The position numbers and the translations under genes are program-made. Positions 1 through 8,312 of a DNA stretch of 18,386 bases are shown here, one piece after another (the stretch's first letter is position 1; the number at the start of each line of letters is the position of its first letter). This stretch comes from CAZSDU01 sp964605775. GTDB taxonomy: Bacteria; Bacteroidota; Bacteroidia; Bacteroidales; FEN-979. The stretch is taken from assembly GCA_964605775.1 (NCBI GenBank), contig CAZSDU010000037.1:1-18386 (forward strand), read 5' to 3'. The notes beneath the pieces are model-generated. The model was given only the letters and a program-made list of their open reading frames with translations, had not been told where the DNA came from and did no database searches.

Positions 1-56
1 GAGTTGGTGAGTTGGTGAGTTGGTGAGTTGGTGAGTTGGTGAGTTGGTGAGTTGGG
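1..56. repeat. 8-bp tandem repeat inside the odhB linker
   Basis: Seven consecutive copies of GAGTTGGT are present. The last is GAGTTGGG and the array continues beyond the left edge. On the coding strand the unit is ACCAACTC. Because 8 is not a multiple of 3, three units encode an 8-residue peptide repeat (QLTNSPTH). Any frame through the array gives the same peptide in rotated phase, with no stop. It falls exactly in the flexible linker after the lipoyl domain. Confidence 0.97.
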
Positions 57-297
57 CAGAGTGATTGGTTTCTATGGTTGCGATTACGCTTCCAACGGCA
101 ATGGTTTCCCCTTCCCTGGCCAAAATTTTTATGGATCCTTTGACCGGGGCAACGATAGGGAAAGAAGCTTTATCCGAATCAATTTCCACGATTTCCTGGT
201 CTCGTTCAACTATATCACCGTTTTGAACCAGCCATCTGGCCAACTGTACCTGAGTGATCGATTCTCCCGGACTGGGTATTATGATTTCTTTGTTCAT
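1..297 (-). CDS. odhB: 2-oxoglutarate dehydrogenase E2, dihydrolipoyl succinyltransferase (N-terminal part, cut by window edge)
   Basis: This is the start of the E2 core of the 2-oxoglutarate dehydrogenase complex, which carries the lipoyl arm and transfers the succinyl group to CoA in the TCA cycle. Ninety-nine codons are visible, from ATG at 297 to the window edge. Residues 1-79 form a biotinyl/lipoyl domain: it opens MNKEIIIPSPGESI, and the lipoyl-lysine motif DSDKAS puts the modified lysine at Lys43. From about residue 81 the frame enters a linker made of an 8-residue repeat (QLTNSPTH), encoded by an 8-bp DNA repeat. The peripheral-subunit-binding and catalytic domains lie outside the window. 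It follows odhA by 91 bp, in the usual sucA-sucB order. No Shine-Dalgarno is seen before the ATG. The succinyl rather than acetyl assignment rests on the odhA neighbour and the GESI motif. Confidence 0.93.
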   Translation of the reverse strand, partial: MNKEIIIPSPGESITQVQLARWLVQNGDIVERDQEIVEIDSDKASFPIVAPVKGSIKILAREGETIAVGSVIATIETNHSAQLTNSPTHQLTNSPTHQL

Positions 298-345
298 CGT
301 TATTTACGTTATCTTATTCAGTATTTTCCCTGATTGTTTATACGT

Positions 346-369
346 GCATGGAATGAAAATGTTCCATGC
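346..369 (-). promoter_or_regulatory. Intercistronic hairpin between odhA and odhB
   Basis: An 8-bp perfect inverted repeat (GCATGGAA / TTCCATGC) flanks an 8-nt loop at 354-361. It sits 20 bp after the odhA stop and 49 bp before the odhB start. No U-tract follows it on the transcribed strand, so it does not look like a full terminator. A role in mRNA stability or partial attenuation is inference. Confidence 0.5.
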
Positions 370-388
370 CAATGTTCTGTTGCTTAGA

Positions 389-3163
389 TTAAAAATGGCT
401 TTCATGCTCTGCACAATGAAGTTGGCAGGAAACATTGGATTGTTCACAGTTACATTTCCCCAGTGCTTTCTCAACAATGAGTCTTTGTTGTATCTTATGC
501 AGCCTGGAAGAACCTGTTGCCGGACTTCCTGTTGCCGGACGGGCAACGTGATGCAGATTCAGTCTGTTGAAATGAGTTGACAGGTATTTCCATGCTCCCA
601 TATTGGCAGGTTCTTCCTGGATCCATTCCCAATGGGTAGCATGCTGATACCGGGCGATCACCTCATCGAGTTGTCTGAGGGGCAAGGGATAGAGTTGTTC
701 CAGTCTGACCACGGCCGTATTATCAATAGCTTTTTTTTCTTTTTCTTCCAGAATATCATAATATATCTTTCCACTGCAGAAAACAACCCTTTCGATCTGA
801 TCCGGATGCATGGTTGCGTCGTCTATCACTTCCCGGAAGCCTCCCTCAGAAAAATCTTTGAGTTCGGAAATGCAAAGGGGATTGCGCAGCAGGCTTTTTG
901 GGGTAAAAACGATGAGTGGTTTTCGGAAGGGGCGGTGCAATTGTCGGCGTAAAACATGAAAGAAATTTGCAGGTGTCGTGCAGTTCACGATCTGCATATT
1001 GAGATGTCCGCAAAGCGAAAGGAAACGTTCCAGCCTGGCAGAAGAATGCTCAGGTCCCTGACCTTCATAACCGTGAGGAAGAAAAAGGATCAAGCCATTC
1101 ATAACCCTCCATTTATCTTCAGCGCTGCTGATGTACTGATCGATGACCACCTGGCCGCCATTGCTGAAATCACCAAACTGAGCTTCCCAGATCGTTAACC
1201 CGTTTGGTGTGGAAAGCCCGTATCCGTATTCAAATCCCATAACCCCGTATTCGGACAATAAGGAATTATAGATACTGAACTTGGCCTGATGATTCGAAAT
1301 ATGTTCCAGCGGAATATATTTTTCTTCTGAGTCTTCAACGGTAAGCACAGCATGACGGTGACTGAATGTTCCCCGCTGGCAGTCTTGTCCGCTGATCCTG
1401 ACAGGGAATCCTTCCATTAAGAGTGAGGCATAAGCCATCAATTCTCCCATAGCCCAGTCGAACTTCCCTGTACTTAACATCTTTCCCCTTTCATCCTGTA
1501 ATTTAATGATTTTTCTAAAAAATTTTTTTTCGGGAGGAAGATAAGTCAAACTGCTCACGATTTTCCTGATTTCTGTTTCAGGGATTCCTGTGAACGGAGA
1601 GATTTCCATGTTCTGGGCTGAGGCTTTACTAATCTCTTTCCAAACGTCTTCGAGGAAGGGTTTAATATCCCCTTTTTCAATGGTCCCTGAAATCTCAAAA
1701 CCATTTTCAAGGCGATTAAGAATTTCAGATTTCAGACCTTCAACATCAAGGGGGTCAAGTTTTATTTCCTGATGCAGCTTTTTCAGGTAAATCTCCAGTG
1801 GGTCAGGATGATTTTCTATGACTTTGTATAGAATGGGTTGGGTGAAACGGGGCTCATCACTTTCATTATGTCCGTATTTACGATATCCCAGGAGGTCGAT
1901 AAAAATATCCTTGTGAAAGGTCGAATGAAATTCCATGGCCAGTTCAACCGTGTATACCACCGCTTCCACATCATCCGCATTCACGTGGAAAATCGGAGAT
2001 TGAATGGTTTTGGCCACATCGGTACAGTAGATGCTGGATCTTCCATCCAGATAATTGGTAGTGAACCCGATCTGATTGTTTACCACAATGTGAATGCTGC
2101 CGCCTGTTCTGTAACCTTCAAGTTCGGCCATCTGAATCAGTTCATAAACGATTCCCTGACCGGAAAGTGATGCATCTCCATGGACAAGGATGGAAGCAAT
2201 TTTCCTGCTATCTCCTTCATAGACCTGATCAATTTTTGCCCTTACAATACCTTCCACTACAGGATCAACTGCTTCAAGATGTGAAGGATTGGGCGCCAGG
2301 GTAATCCTGACAGGATGACCGTCTGGTGTTAGTATTTCATTGGAGTATCCAAGATGATATTTTACATCTCCTAATAAGTCTTTATCTTCATATTCTTTCC
2401 CTTCAAATTCAGAGAATATTTGTTCCATGGGTTTCTTCAGAATATTTCCAAGAACATTCAAACGGCCGCGATGAGCCATTCCCAATACAAATTCCCGGGT
2501 GCCCAGTCCGACTCCTTTTTGTATGACTGCTTCAAGGGCAGGAATAAGGGCTTCGACCCCTTCGAGGGAAAAGCTTTTTTGTCCGGGAAATTTTTTATGG
2601 ATAAACTTTTCAAACAACACGCTTTCAGCCAGTTTTTTCAGAATCATTTTTTTCTTTTCAACCGAAAAATCTGGGGTGTTTTTTTGTGATTCCATTTTTG
2701 TCCTCAGCCAATGAACAATTTCAGGACGGCGGATATAATGGTATTCTATTCCAATGGATTGACAGTATGTTTGCTGGAGATGTGCAAGGATATCTTCAAG
2801 CCTGGCATTCCCGATCCCTATCTCTTTTCCGGCCTGAAAAGTTTTGTTCAACTCCCCCTGTTCCAGGTCAAAATTTTCGATATCCAGGGTAGGTCTGTAC
2901 TGGCGACGGGTACGCACCGGATTTGTTTTGGTAAACAAATGACCCCGCTGACGATAGGCAGTGATCAGGTTCATAACCTTGAATTCATTGGGATAGATGA
3001 AAGCTTCACCACTCTCAGCTTTGTAGTTTTTCTGACAAAATTCAAAACCCTCAAAAAACTTTCGCCAGCTTTCTTCTACACTTTCAGGATCCTCTTTATA
3101 CTGTGAGAATAATGCTTCGATCACAGAATTATCAGGAGTATTTAAATATGAAAATTTATCCAT
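389..3163 (-). CDS. odhA: 2-oxoglutarate dehydrogenase E1 component
   Basis: This is the thiamine-diphosphate-dependent E1 of the 2-oxoglutarate dehydrogenase complex. It decarboxylates 2-oxoglutarate and succinylates the lipoyl arm of E2. It has 924 residues, the usual size. The N-terminal segment (residues 1-45) carries the E1o-type leader with WRKFFEGF. HRGRLNVLGN lies at 231-240, NPSHLEAVDP at 292-301, and the ThDP/metal region runs from HGDAS at 328 to NNQIGFTT at 362-369. GHNESDEP follows at 431-438. In the C-terminal transketolase-like half, LPHGYEGQGPEHSSARLE and PKSLLRNP match the family. Start: ATG 3163, preceded by a promoter-like element. The final 23 residues after KAL form a Cys/His-rich tail (Cys 904, 906, 913, 917) not expected at the family's usual end. 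The gene is followed by odhB in the same direction. Confidence 0.97.
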   Translation of the reverse strand: MDKFSYLNTPDNSVIEALFSQYKEDPESVEESWRKFFEGFEFCQKNYKAESGEAFIYPNEFKVMNLITAYRQRGHLFTKTNPVRTRRQYRPTLDIENFDLEQGELNKTFQAGKEIGIGNARLEDILAHLQQTYCQSIGIEYHYIRRPEIVHWLRTKMESQKNTPDFSVEKKKMILKKLAESVLFEKFIHKKFPGQKSFSLEGVEALIPALEAVIQKGVGLGTREFVLGMAHRGRLNVLGNILKKPMEQIFSEFEGKEYEDKDLLGDVKYHLGYSNEILTPDGHPVRITLAPNPSHLEAVDPVVEGIVRAKIDQVYEGDSRKIASILVHGDASLSGQGIVYELIQMAELEGYRTGGSIHIVVNNQIGFTTNYLDGRSSIYCTDVAKTIQSPIFHVNADDVEAVVYTVELAMEFHSTFHKDIFIDLLGYRKYGHNESDEPRFTQPILYKVIENHPDPLEIYLKKLHQEIKLDPLDVEGLKSEILNRLENGFEISGTIEKGDIKPFLEDVWKEISKASAQNMEISPFTGIPETEIRKIVSSLTYLPPEKKFFRKIIKLQDERGKMLSTGKFDWAMGELMAYASLLMEGFPVRISGQDCQRGTFSHRHAVLTVEDSEEKYIPLEHISNHQAKFSIYNSLLSEYGVMGFEYGYGLSTPNGLTIWEAQFGDFSNGGQVVIDQYISSAEDKWRVMNGLILFLPHGYEGQGPEHSSARLERFLSLCGHLNMQIVNCTTPANFFHVLRRQLHRPFRKPLIVFTPKSLLRNPLCISELKDFSEGGFREVIDDATMHPDQIERVVFCSGKIYYDILEEKEKKAIDNTAVVRLEQLYPLPLRQLDEVIARYQHATHWEWIQEEPANMGAWKYLSTHFNRLNLHHVARPATGSPATGSSRLHKIQQRLIVEKALGKCNCEQSNVSCQLHCAEHESHF

Positions 3164-3188
3164 AACCGCTATTTTGTCAGGCTTTTGG

Positions 3189-3216
3189 CAAATTTAATAA
3201 CATTGCGGTAATCAAA
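3189..3216 (-). promoter_or_regulatory. Candidate Bacteroidetes-type promoter of odhA-odhB
   Basis: On the minus strand the -7 element TAAATTTG (3189-3196) matches TAnnTTTG. TTTG at 3213-3216 is a possible -33 element with a 16-bp spacer, slightly shorter than usual. The predicted transcript start is near 3183, giving a leader of about 20 nt before the odhA ATG. Confidence 0.5.
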
Positions 3217-3236
3217 GAAAAAAAACGCTAACTTTG
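3203..3236 (+). promoter_or_regulatory. Candidate Bacteroidetes-type promoter of the M20 peptidase
   Basis: The -7 element TAACTTTG (3229-3236) matches TAnnTTTG exactly. TTG at 3203-3205 is a possible -33 element with a 23-bp spacer. Transcription would start near 3241-3243, just before a strong hairpin and about 85 nt before the ATG. It overlaps the odhA promoter region on the other strand, so the two genes are divergent from shared regulatory DNA. Confidence 0.5.
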
Positions 3237-3244
3237 TCGCTTCG

Positions 3245-3281
3245 ATCTGACAGGGGGCGCTGCGTTGCTGTCAGATGACAG
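3245..3281 (+). promoter_or_regulatory. Leader with two mutually exclusive hairpins
   Basis: ATCTGACAG (3245-3253) pairs perfectly with CTGTCAGAT (3268-3276), giving a 9-bp stem with a 14-nt GC-rich loop. The right arm can instead fold on itself and its neighbour: CTGTC (3268-3272) pairs with GACAG (3277-3281) across an AGAT loop. A T5 run follows at 3291-3295. The first hairpin would sit at the very 5' end of the predicted transcript. Whether the competition between folds is regulatory is inference. Confidence 0.45.
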
Positions 3282-3325
3282 AATGATAAGTTTTTCTGAT
3301 AATTTTCAAGCATTTCTTTACTCTT

Positions 3326-4699
3326 ATGGAATACATTAAAGCATACATTGACAAGAATCGTGACCGGTTTCTTCAGGAATTGTTTGGCCTGATCCGTATT
3401 CCTTCTGTCAGCTCTGTGACTGAACACAAGGATGATATGATAAAAGCGGCAGAATACTGGAAAAAAAGTTTACATGAAGCCGGATGTGACCGAGCCGAGA
3501 TTTTTTCGACTGATGGAAACCCCATTGTATACGGTGAAAAACTCATCGATCCTGCACTTCCCACGATATTGGTTTACGGGCATTATGACGTGATGCCGGT
3601 GGATCCCATCGACTTATGGGAGTCGCCTCCATTCAAACCGGAAGTGCGTGATGGAAAGATATTTGCCCGCGGCGCTGATGACGACAAAGGTCAGTCCTTT
3701 ATGCATGCCAAGGCCTTTGAATTGATGGTCCAAACAGAGACCCTACCCTGCAATGTGAAGTTCATGATCGAAGGAGAAGAAGAAGTCGGCTCCATGAATG
3801 TTGCTCCCTTTTGTATCCGTCATAAGGAATTATTAAAATCAGATATCATCCTGGTATCGGATACAAGTATGATTGGTTTACATTGTCCTTCGGTTACGGT
3901 TGGTTTGAGGGGATTGGCCTATATGCAGGTTGAAGTCACCGGCCCCGGCCATGATCTCCATTCCGGTATTTTTGGCGGGGCGGTTGCCAATCCTGCCAAT
4001 GTGCTGGCAAAGATGATCGCCTCTCTCACCGATGCTGAAGGAAGGATTACTATTCCCGGCTTTTATAAGGATGTGATTGAAATCAGCCGGGTGGAACGCG
4101 ATGAAATGGCCATGGCACCGTTTGATGAGCAAGATTACATGGAAAAGCTGAAGGTTGTAGCGCTTTCCGGAGAAGTTTCCTATACGACAAAAGAAAGGAC
4201 GGGGATCCGGCCTTCACTCGATGTGAACGGGATCTGGGGTGGCTATACCAGCGAAGGCACTAAAACAGTTCTACCTTCAAAAGCTTATGCGAAAATTTCC
4301 ATGAGGCTGGTGCCAAACCAGGATTACAAAAAAATCGGAGAGCTTTTCGAGCAATATTTCAGGAAGATGGCTCCGAAATCAGTGAAAGTTAAAGTGGAAG
4401 CATTGCATGGCGGACAAGCTTATGTTTCACCCATCGACACCATTGGATATAAAGCTGCTAGCAAAGCAATGGAGGCTACACTGGGCAAGAAACCTGTTCC
4501 GGTCCGCAGCGGAGGAAGCATTCCCATCATTCCGCAATTTGAGGAAATCCTGGGAGTGAAATCAATCCTGCTGGGATTTGGTCTGGAATCAGATGCCTGT
4601 CATTCCCCGAATGAAAACTTTCCGCTTGATAACTTCTTCAAAGGCATTGAAACCATACCCTATTTCTACAAATTCTTTACCGAACTGTGGAAAGGATAA
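3326..4699 (+). CDS. M20 family metallopeptidase (dipeptidase, ArgE/DapE/CNDP-like)
   Basis: A di-zinc hydrolase of the M20 family, most like the cytosolic non-specific dipeptidase/carboxypeptidase G2 group that cleaves short peptides. It has 457 residues with no signal peptide, so it is probably cytoplasmic. Visible metal and catalytic residues are His86 with Asp88 (GHYDVMP), bridging Asp119 (GADDDKG), catalytic Glu152 and metal-binding Glu153 (EGEEEVGS), Asp179 (SDTSM) and His426 (ACHSPNE). The dimerisation/lid domain lies between about 190 and 330, including the GHDLHSGIFGG segment typical of the CNDP branch. It is monocistronic, divergent from odhA and convergent with the DsbD-like gene, whose stop is only 9 bp away. 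The ATG at 3326 has no Shine-Dalgarno. Substrate cannot be read from sequence. Confidence 0.93.
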   Translation: MEYIKAYIDKNRDRFLQELFGLIRIPSVSSVTEHKDDMIKAAEYWKKSLHEAGCDRAEIFSTDGNPIVYGEKLIDPALPTILVYGHYDVMPVDPIDLWESPPFKPEVRDGKIFARGADDDKGQSFMHAKAFELMVQTETLPCNVKFMIEGEEEVGSMNVAPFCIRHKELLKSDIILVSDTSMIGLHCPSVTVGLRGLAYMQVEVTGPGHDLHSGIFGGAVANPANVLAKMIASLTDAEGRITIPGFYKDVIEISRVERDEMAMAPFDEQDYMEKLKVVALSGEVSYTTKERTGIRPSLDVNGIWGGYTSEGTKTVLPSKAYAKISMRLVPNQDYKKIGELFEQYFRKMAPKSVKVKVEALHGGQAYVSPIDTIGYKAASKAMEATLGKKPVPVRSGGSIPIIPQFEEILGVKSILLGFGLESDACHSPNENFPLDNFFKGIETIPYFYKFFTELWKG

Positions 4700-4708
4700 A
4701 CCATTTTT

Positions 4709-6799
4709 TCATTTCACAGAAGCTCCTCTGAATTTTTCCAGTCCGGTGTCCAGAAACTTGATGAATGCATCAATATTCAGATCGTAGGCACGGGGTGAAG
4801 TAAGCAGGTGCCCTGATGTATCCAGTAATATGTAATATGGTTGGGAGTTGACGTTGTATTTGGTGATTTGAAGATCAGCATAGATTTTTCCTATAGTCTT
4901 TTTTACTTTTCCATCATAGCTTGAAGTGATCCATTCATTCTCAGGTACTTCTGTTTTATCATCAACATATAGCGCCGTCACGATGAAGTTTTCACCTAAA
5001 CGTTTTAAGACTTGAGGATCTGACCATACATTGGCTTCCATCTCACGGCAATTGACACAACCATGCCCCGTAAAATCAATGAAAAGCGGTTTGTTTTGTT
5101 TTTTTGCACAGGCCAGCGCCTGATCATAATCAAAATATCCTTGAAGTCCATGTGGCAGATGTAAGAATTCATTGTATTTGGGTTTTTCACAAAGCGTGGA
5201 ATTCCTGTTGAAATTAGCCTCACCGGAGACAGCATTCACTTCATTCCTAATGATGGTATTAAGATCAAAATCCATGGAAGTCTGGGGTGGAAGATATCCT
5301 GACAAGGCCTTTAATGGGGCTCCCCACATACCGGGGATCATATATATGACGAAGGCAAAAGTAATAATGGCCAGACCTATACGGGGAACACTGATATAGG
5401 GTAGGTCAGCATCATGATTAAATTTCAGTTTTCCCAGCAAATACATTCCCATGAGGAAAAATATCACGATCCAGAATGCCAGATAAACTTCACGGTCGAG
5501 GATGCCCCAGTGATAGGTCTGATCGGCAATGCTCAGGAATTTCAAACCAAGCGCCAGTTCCAGGAAACCAAGAACAACCTTGACAGAATTCAGCCAACCT
5601 CCTGACTTTGGTAAACCTGCTAGCCAGGAAGGAAAAAATGCAAACAGGGCAAAGGGCAGGGCAAAAGCAAGAGAGAATCCAAGCATCCCGATGATGGGGG
5701 TAAGCAAAGCCCCTCCAGCGGATTTAACCAGAATGGCTCCGACAATCGGGCCGGTACAGGAAAATGAAACCAGGACCAAGGTAAAAGCCATGAAAAACGC
5801 ACCGGAATATCCACCCTTATCTGCTTGCTTATCTGCTTTATTAACAATCCAGGAGGGAAGCGTGATTTCGAACATTCCCAGGAAAGAGGCGGCAAAAACC
5901 ATGAAGATCAGAAAGAAAAAGACATTTGGGATCCAGTGTGTACTGAGGAAATTGGCAAAATTAGCCCCCAGGGTTATGGCTACAAGGGTGCCAATCACAG
6001 TATAGATAACGATGATGGATAACCCATACACGATGGCTTCCATTCTTGCTTTGCGTTTACTGGAAGTGTCGTGCATAAAAAAGGTGACCGTCATAGGAAT
6101 CATCGGGAATACACAAGGAGTAACAATGGCAGCCAGACCGGCAATAAATGAAATCAGGAAAAACCAAAGCAAGGATTCTCCTTCTGCATGATCGGCCGCT
6201 GTGGCAGCGAGTTTTACCTGTTCATCTTTCTTGACGGCTACTGTTTTTATTAAGGAATCCTGCCGGGTTCTGGCTATAGAATCCTCACTGACGGCATTTG
6301 GATCGGCCAGGGTTCCTGAAATATTCTCCGTAATTTTCGGATTCCCTTTGACATGAAATATAAAATCCACATCCGCCGGGGGAATGCACTGATGGTCATC
6401 ACAGCACATGAAGTTGACCATGCCCTTAACCGTAAAGTCTTGATTACTTATGATTTTTATTTTCTGCCTGAAAATTGCTTTATCCGCAAAATACTTAAGC
6501 AGCATGTTGTCGAATTGGGGATCTTTTTCCTGGATAGCCTTGGGTTCTCTTACTTTCCCGACTAACTCATAGTGACTGTTTTGTTCGAAAGTAAAGGTTG
6601 TGGGAATGGGCCCATTGGGTGGAATGTCCTGGGAATAAAGATGCCAACCCGGATCACATTTAGCAATCAGCAGTAGGGTGGCTTCTTCTGGATTGGTCTG
6701 ATCGACCCTGAAGGTCCATTTCACCGGATCCAGAATCTGGGTAAATGATAGTAAGGGAATCAGAATAACGATAAGCAGACTGATCAGTATTTTTTTCAT
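4709..6799 (-). CDS. dsbD: DsbD-like protein-disulfide reductase (thiol:disulfide interchange protein)
   Basis: An inner-membrane protein that carries electrons from cytoplasmic thioredoxin across the membrane to periplasmic disulfide reductases and cytochrome c maturation. It has 696 residues. A signal peptide spans residues 1-20. A periplasmic DsbC-like/DsbD-alpha domain covers about 25-150 with Cys132, Cys133 and Cys138 (CCDDHQC). About eight membrane helices run from 209 to 490, with the paired membrane cysteines Cys229 (TPCVFP) and Cys348 (SCTGP). A C-terminal thioredoxin domain has the redox motif GCVNC (Cys581, Cys584). All three redox relays of DsbD are therefore present. It lies 136 bp downstream of tilS in the same direction and ends almost against the convergent M20 peptidase. 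It has a promoter-like element of its own at 6922-6929, so it may be expressed separately from the korAB-tilS genes. Confidence 0.93.
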   Translation of the reverse strand: MKKILISLLIVILIPLLSFTQILDPVKWTFRVDQTNPEEATLLLIAKCDPGWHLYSQDIPPNGPIPTTFTFEQNSHYELVGKVREPKAIQEKDPQFDNMLLKYFADKAIFRQKIKIISNQDFTVKGMVNFMCCDDHQCIPPADVDFIFHVKGNPKITENISGTLADPNAVSEDSIARTRQDSLIKTVAVKKDEQVKLAATAADHAEGESLLWFFLISFIAGLAAIVTPCVFPMIPMTVTFFMHDTSSKRKARMEAIVYGLSIIVIYTVIGTLVAITLGANFANFLSTHWIPNVFFFLIFMVFAASFLGMFEITLPSWIVNKADKQADKGGYSGAFFMAFTLVLVSFSCTGPIVGAILVKSAGGALLTPIIGMLGFSLAFALPFALFAFFPSWLAGLPKSGGWLNSVKVVLGFLELALGLKFLSIADQTYHWGILDREVYLAFWIVIFFLMGMYLLGKLKFNHDADLPYISVPRIGLAIITFAFVIYMIPGMWGAPLKALSGYLPPQTSMDFDLNTIIRNEVNAVSGEANFNRNSTLCEKPKYNEFLHLPHGLQGYFDYDQALACAKKQNKPLFIDFTGHGCVNCREMEANVWSDPQVLKRLGENFIVTALYVDDKTEVPENEWITSSYDGKVKKTIGKIYADLQITKYNVNSQPYYILLDTSGHLLTSPRAYDLNIDAFIKFLDTGLEKFRGASVK

Positions 6800-6921
6800 G
6801 TGCTAATAATTTTATATTTCATTTGTCACATGGACTATCCATTATTATCATTCGCAGGGTAAATGAACAATGTTTGTATGGATATTTCATAACGAAAAAT
6901 GAATTTCAAAAATTGGGAGGG

Positions 6922-6929
6922 CAAAGGTA
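6922..6929 (-). promoter_or_regulatory. Possible -7 element for dsbD
   Basis: TACCTTTG on the minus strand matches TAnnTTTG and lies in the 136-bp gap between tilS and dsbD. No clear TTG is found at the right distance upstream, so this is a weak call. It would give a leader of about 115 nt. Confidence 0.3.
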
Positions 6930-6935
6930 GGAAAA

Positions 6936-8282
6936 TTATGGCAATAACATAACATACAACATTTTCTTTGTTTTCGGAGTGATCCTGAAGCGGTGGTCAA
7001 TTCTATGTCCGATCACCCATGTAATTTGATTACCGGAGCATAGGAGCCAGGTGATTTCTTTATCTGTAAGGGTGAATTTTTGATCGATAAAAAAGTCGCT
7101 GAGTTTTTTCTTCTGATTCATCCCCAGCGGGCAGAAAGCATCCCCTGCCTTCCATTTTCTGATGGATAACGGAAATTTCAGTTTGTCATAATCCAGGCAT
7201 GCTGAATCAAGGGATGTTGGAATGATAAAATCAGGAGACAGGGGCTGTATCTGAAATTTCATTTTTACAGGCTTTTCAATATGATTCATTCCCGCTTCAA
7301 TGTTAAATTCCTCAGGTATTTCCTGCATGTCATTCGCTGCATCATGTATCTCTGTAATGATCAGGCTTTTCCTGTCTTTGATCAGGCGGTGGGTAGAAGA
7401 AAAAAAGGTTTTACCGCTGTTTCCATCCAGCCTGTTCAGCAAGTTTTCTATTACATCGAGGGAGAACCCGAAGGGGGAGAGCAATTCGTAGGCATAAGGC
7501 CGGAGAGGAATAAGGGTTTTCAATGCTTCAATGCTGATGGTGATTTGTTTCCCCTCCCTGTGAATCAGGGAATTGCTGGTTCTGACGATGGCTTCCTTAC
7601 CAATGATCTCGAAATTTCTGAGTTTTTTAATGTTTTCCGTCATGACGACCGCAAAGTCAGGTTGAATTGTTCTCAGAACAGGGATCACTTGATGGCGGAT
7701 TTGATTACGAGTATATTTCAGTGAATCATTGGAACTGTCGTTATGGAAAGGGAAATGCTTTTTCTCCGCATATTTTTCAATTTCTTCGCGATAAGTAAAA
7801 AGCATAGGGCGGATAAGCCGGCCATTTTGAGGAAGAATTCCGTGCAGACCAGCGATCCCTGTGCCACGGATCAGGTTGATAAAAAAAGTTTCAATCTGGT
7901 CGTCGAGATGATGGGCGGTGGTAATATAATCGTAATCATTCTCTGCCCTGATCTCTTCAAACCAGTCGTAGCGTAATTTTCGCGCAGCCATCTGGATGGA
8001 GAGACCCGATGCTTTGGCATATTGTTCTGTTTTGAATTTTTTCAGGTAAAAGGGGACCTTGTGTTTTTTCGCCATATTGTTGACAAATCTGGCATCCTCA
8101 TCCGATTCTTTTCCCCTGAGGGTAAAATTACAATGAATGATTCCGAAGCGAAGTTTTGCCCCGTGAAATAAATCGACCATGACCATAGAGTCTAGGCCTC
8201 CACTCACGGCCAGGAGAAAATGTTTTGTCCGGGGTCGGTCAACGATCTTTAACAAATGCGACAGAAAATCTTTCTGCATCAT
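6936..8282 (-). CDS. tilS: tRNA(Ile)-lysidine synthase
   Basis: This enzyme uses ATP and lysine to convert C34 of the tRNA-Ile (CAU anticodon) to lysidine, so that the tRNA reads AUA and is charged with Ile. It is essential in most bacteria. The 448 residues begin with the N-type ATP pyrophosphatase P-loop SGGLDS at 27-32. TAHHLDDQIET (near residue 120) and the RLIRPML segment follow. A C-terminal TilS domain (about 360-448) contains RKWKAGDAFCPLGM. The start is a double ATG; the first at 8282 is used here, and the second is equally possible. It follows korB by 30 bp and probably shares its transcript. Confidence 0.95.
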   Translation of the reverse strand: MMQKDFLSHLLKIVDRPRTKHFLLAVSGGLDSMVMVDLFHGAKLRFGIIHCNFTLRGKESDEDARFVNNMAKKHKVPFYLKKFKTEQYAKASGLSIQMAARKLRYDWFEEIRAENDYDYITTAHHLDDQIETFFINLIRGTGIAGLHGILPQNGRLIRPMLFTYREEIEKYAEKKHFPFHNDSSNDSLKYTRNQIRHQVIPVLRTIQPDFAVVMTENIKKLRNFEIIGKEAIVRTSNSLIHREGKQITISIEALKTLIPLRPYAYELLSPFGFSLDVIENLLNRLDGNSGKTFFSSTHRLIKDRKSLIITEIHDAANDMQEIPEEFNIEAGMNHIEKPVKMKFQIQPLSPDFIIPTSLDSACLDYDKLKFPLSIRKWKAGDAFCPLGMNQKKKLSDFFIDQKFTLTDKEITWLLCSGNQITWVIGHRIDHRFRITPKTKKMLYVMLLP

Positions 8283-8312
8283 GAACGGCGGAATATGGCC
8301 GTAAAGATACGA

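Noticed and set aside
731..738. T8 homopolymer inside odhA as a possible phase-variation tract
   Set aside because: It encodes a Lys-rich stretch in an intact frame, and the organism has many A/T runs; no sign of a switch.
4685..4719. Imperfect hairpin at the convergent ends of the M20 peptidase and DsbD-like genes
   Set aside because: The CTGTG(G)AAA / TTTCACAG stem has a bulge and a long loop and lies inside both coding ends; too weak to call a terminator.
5529..6005. Plus-strand open frame (158 codons) opposite the membrane region of the DsbD-like gene
   Set aside because: Shadow of a conserved membrane protein; no family features and no promoter or start context.
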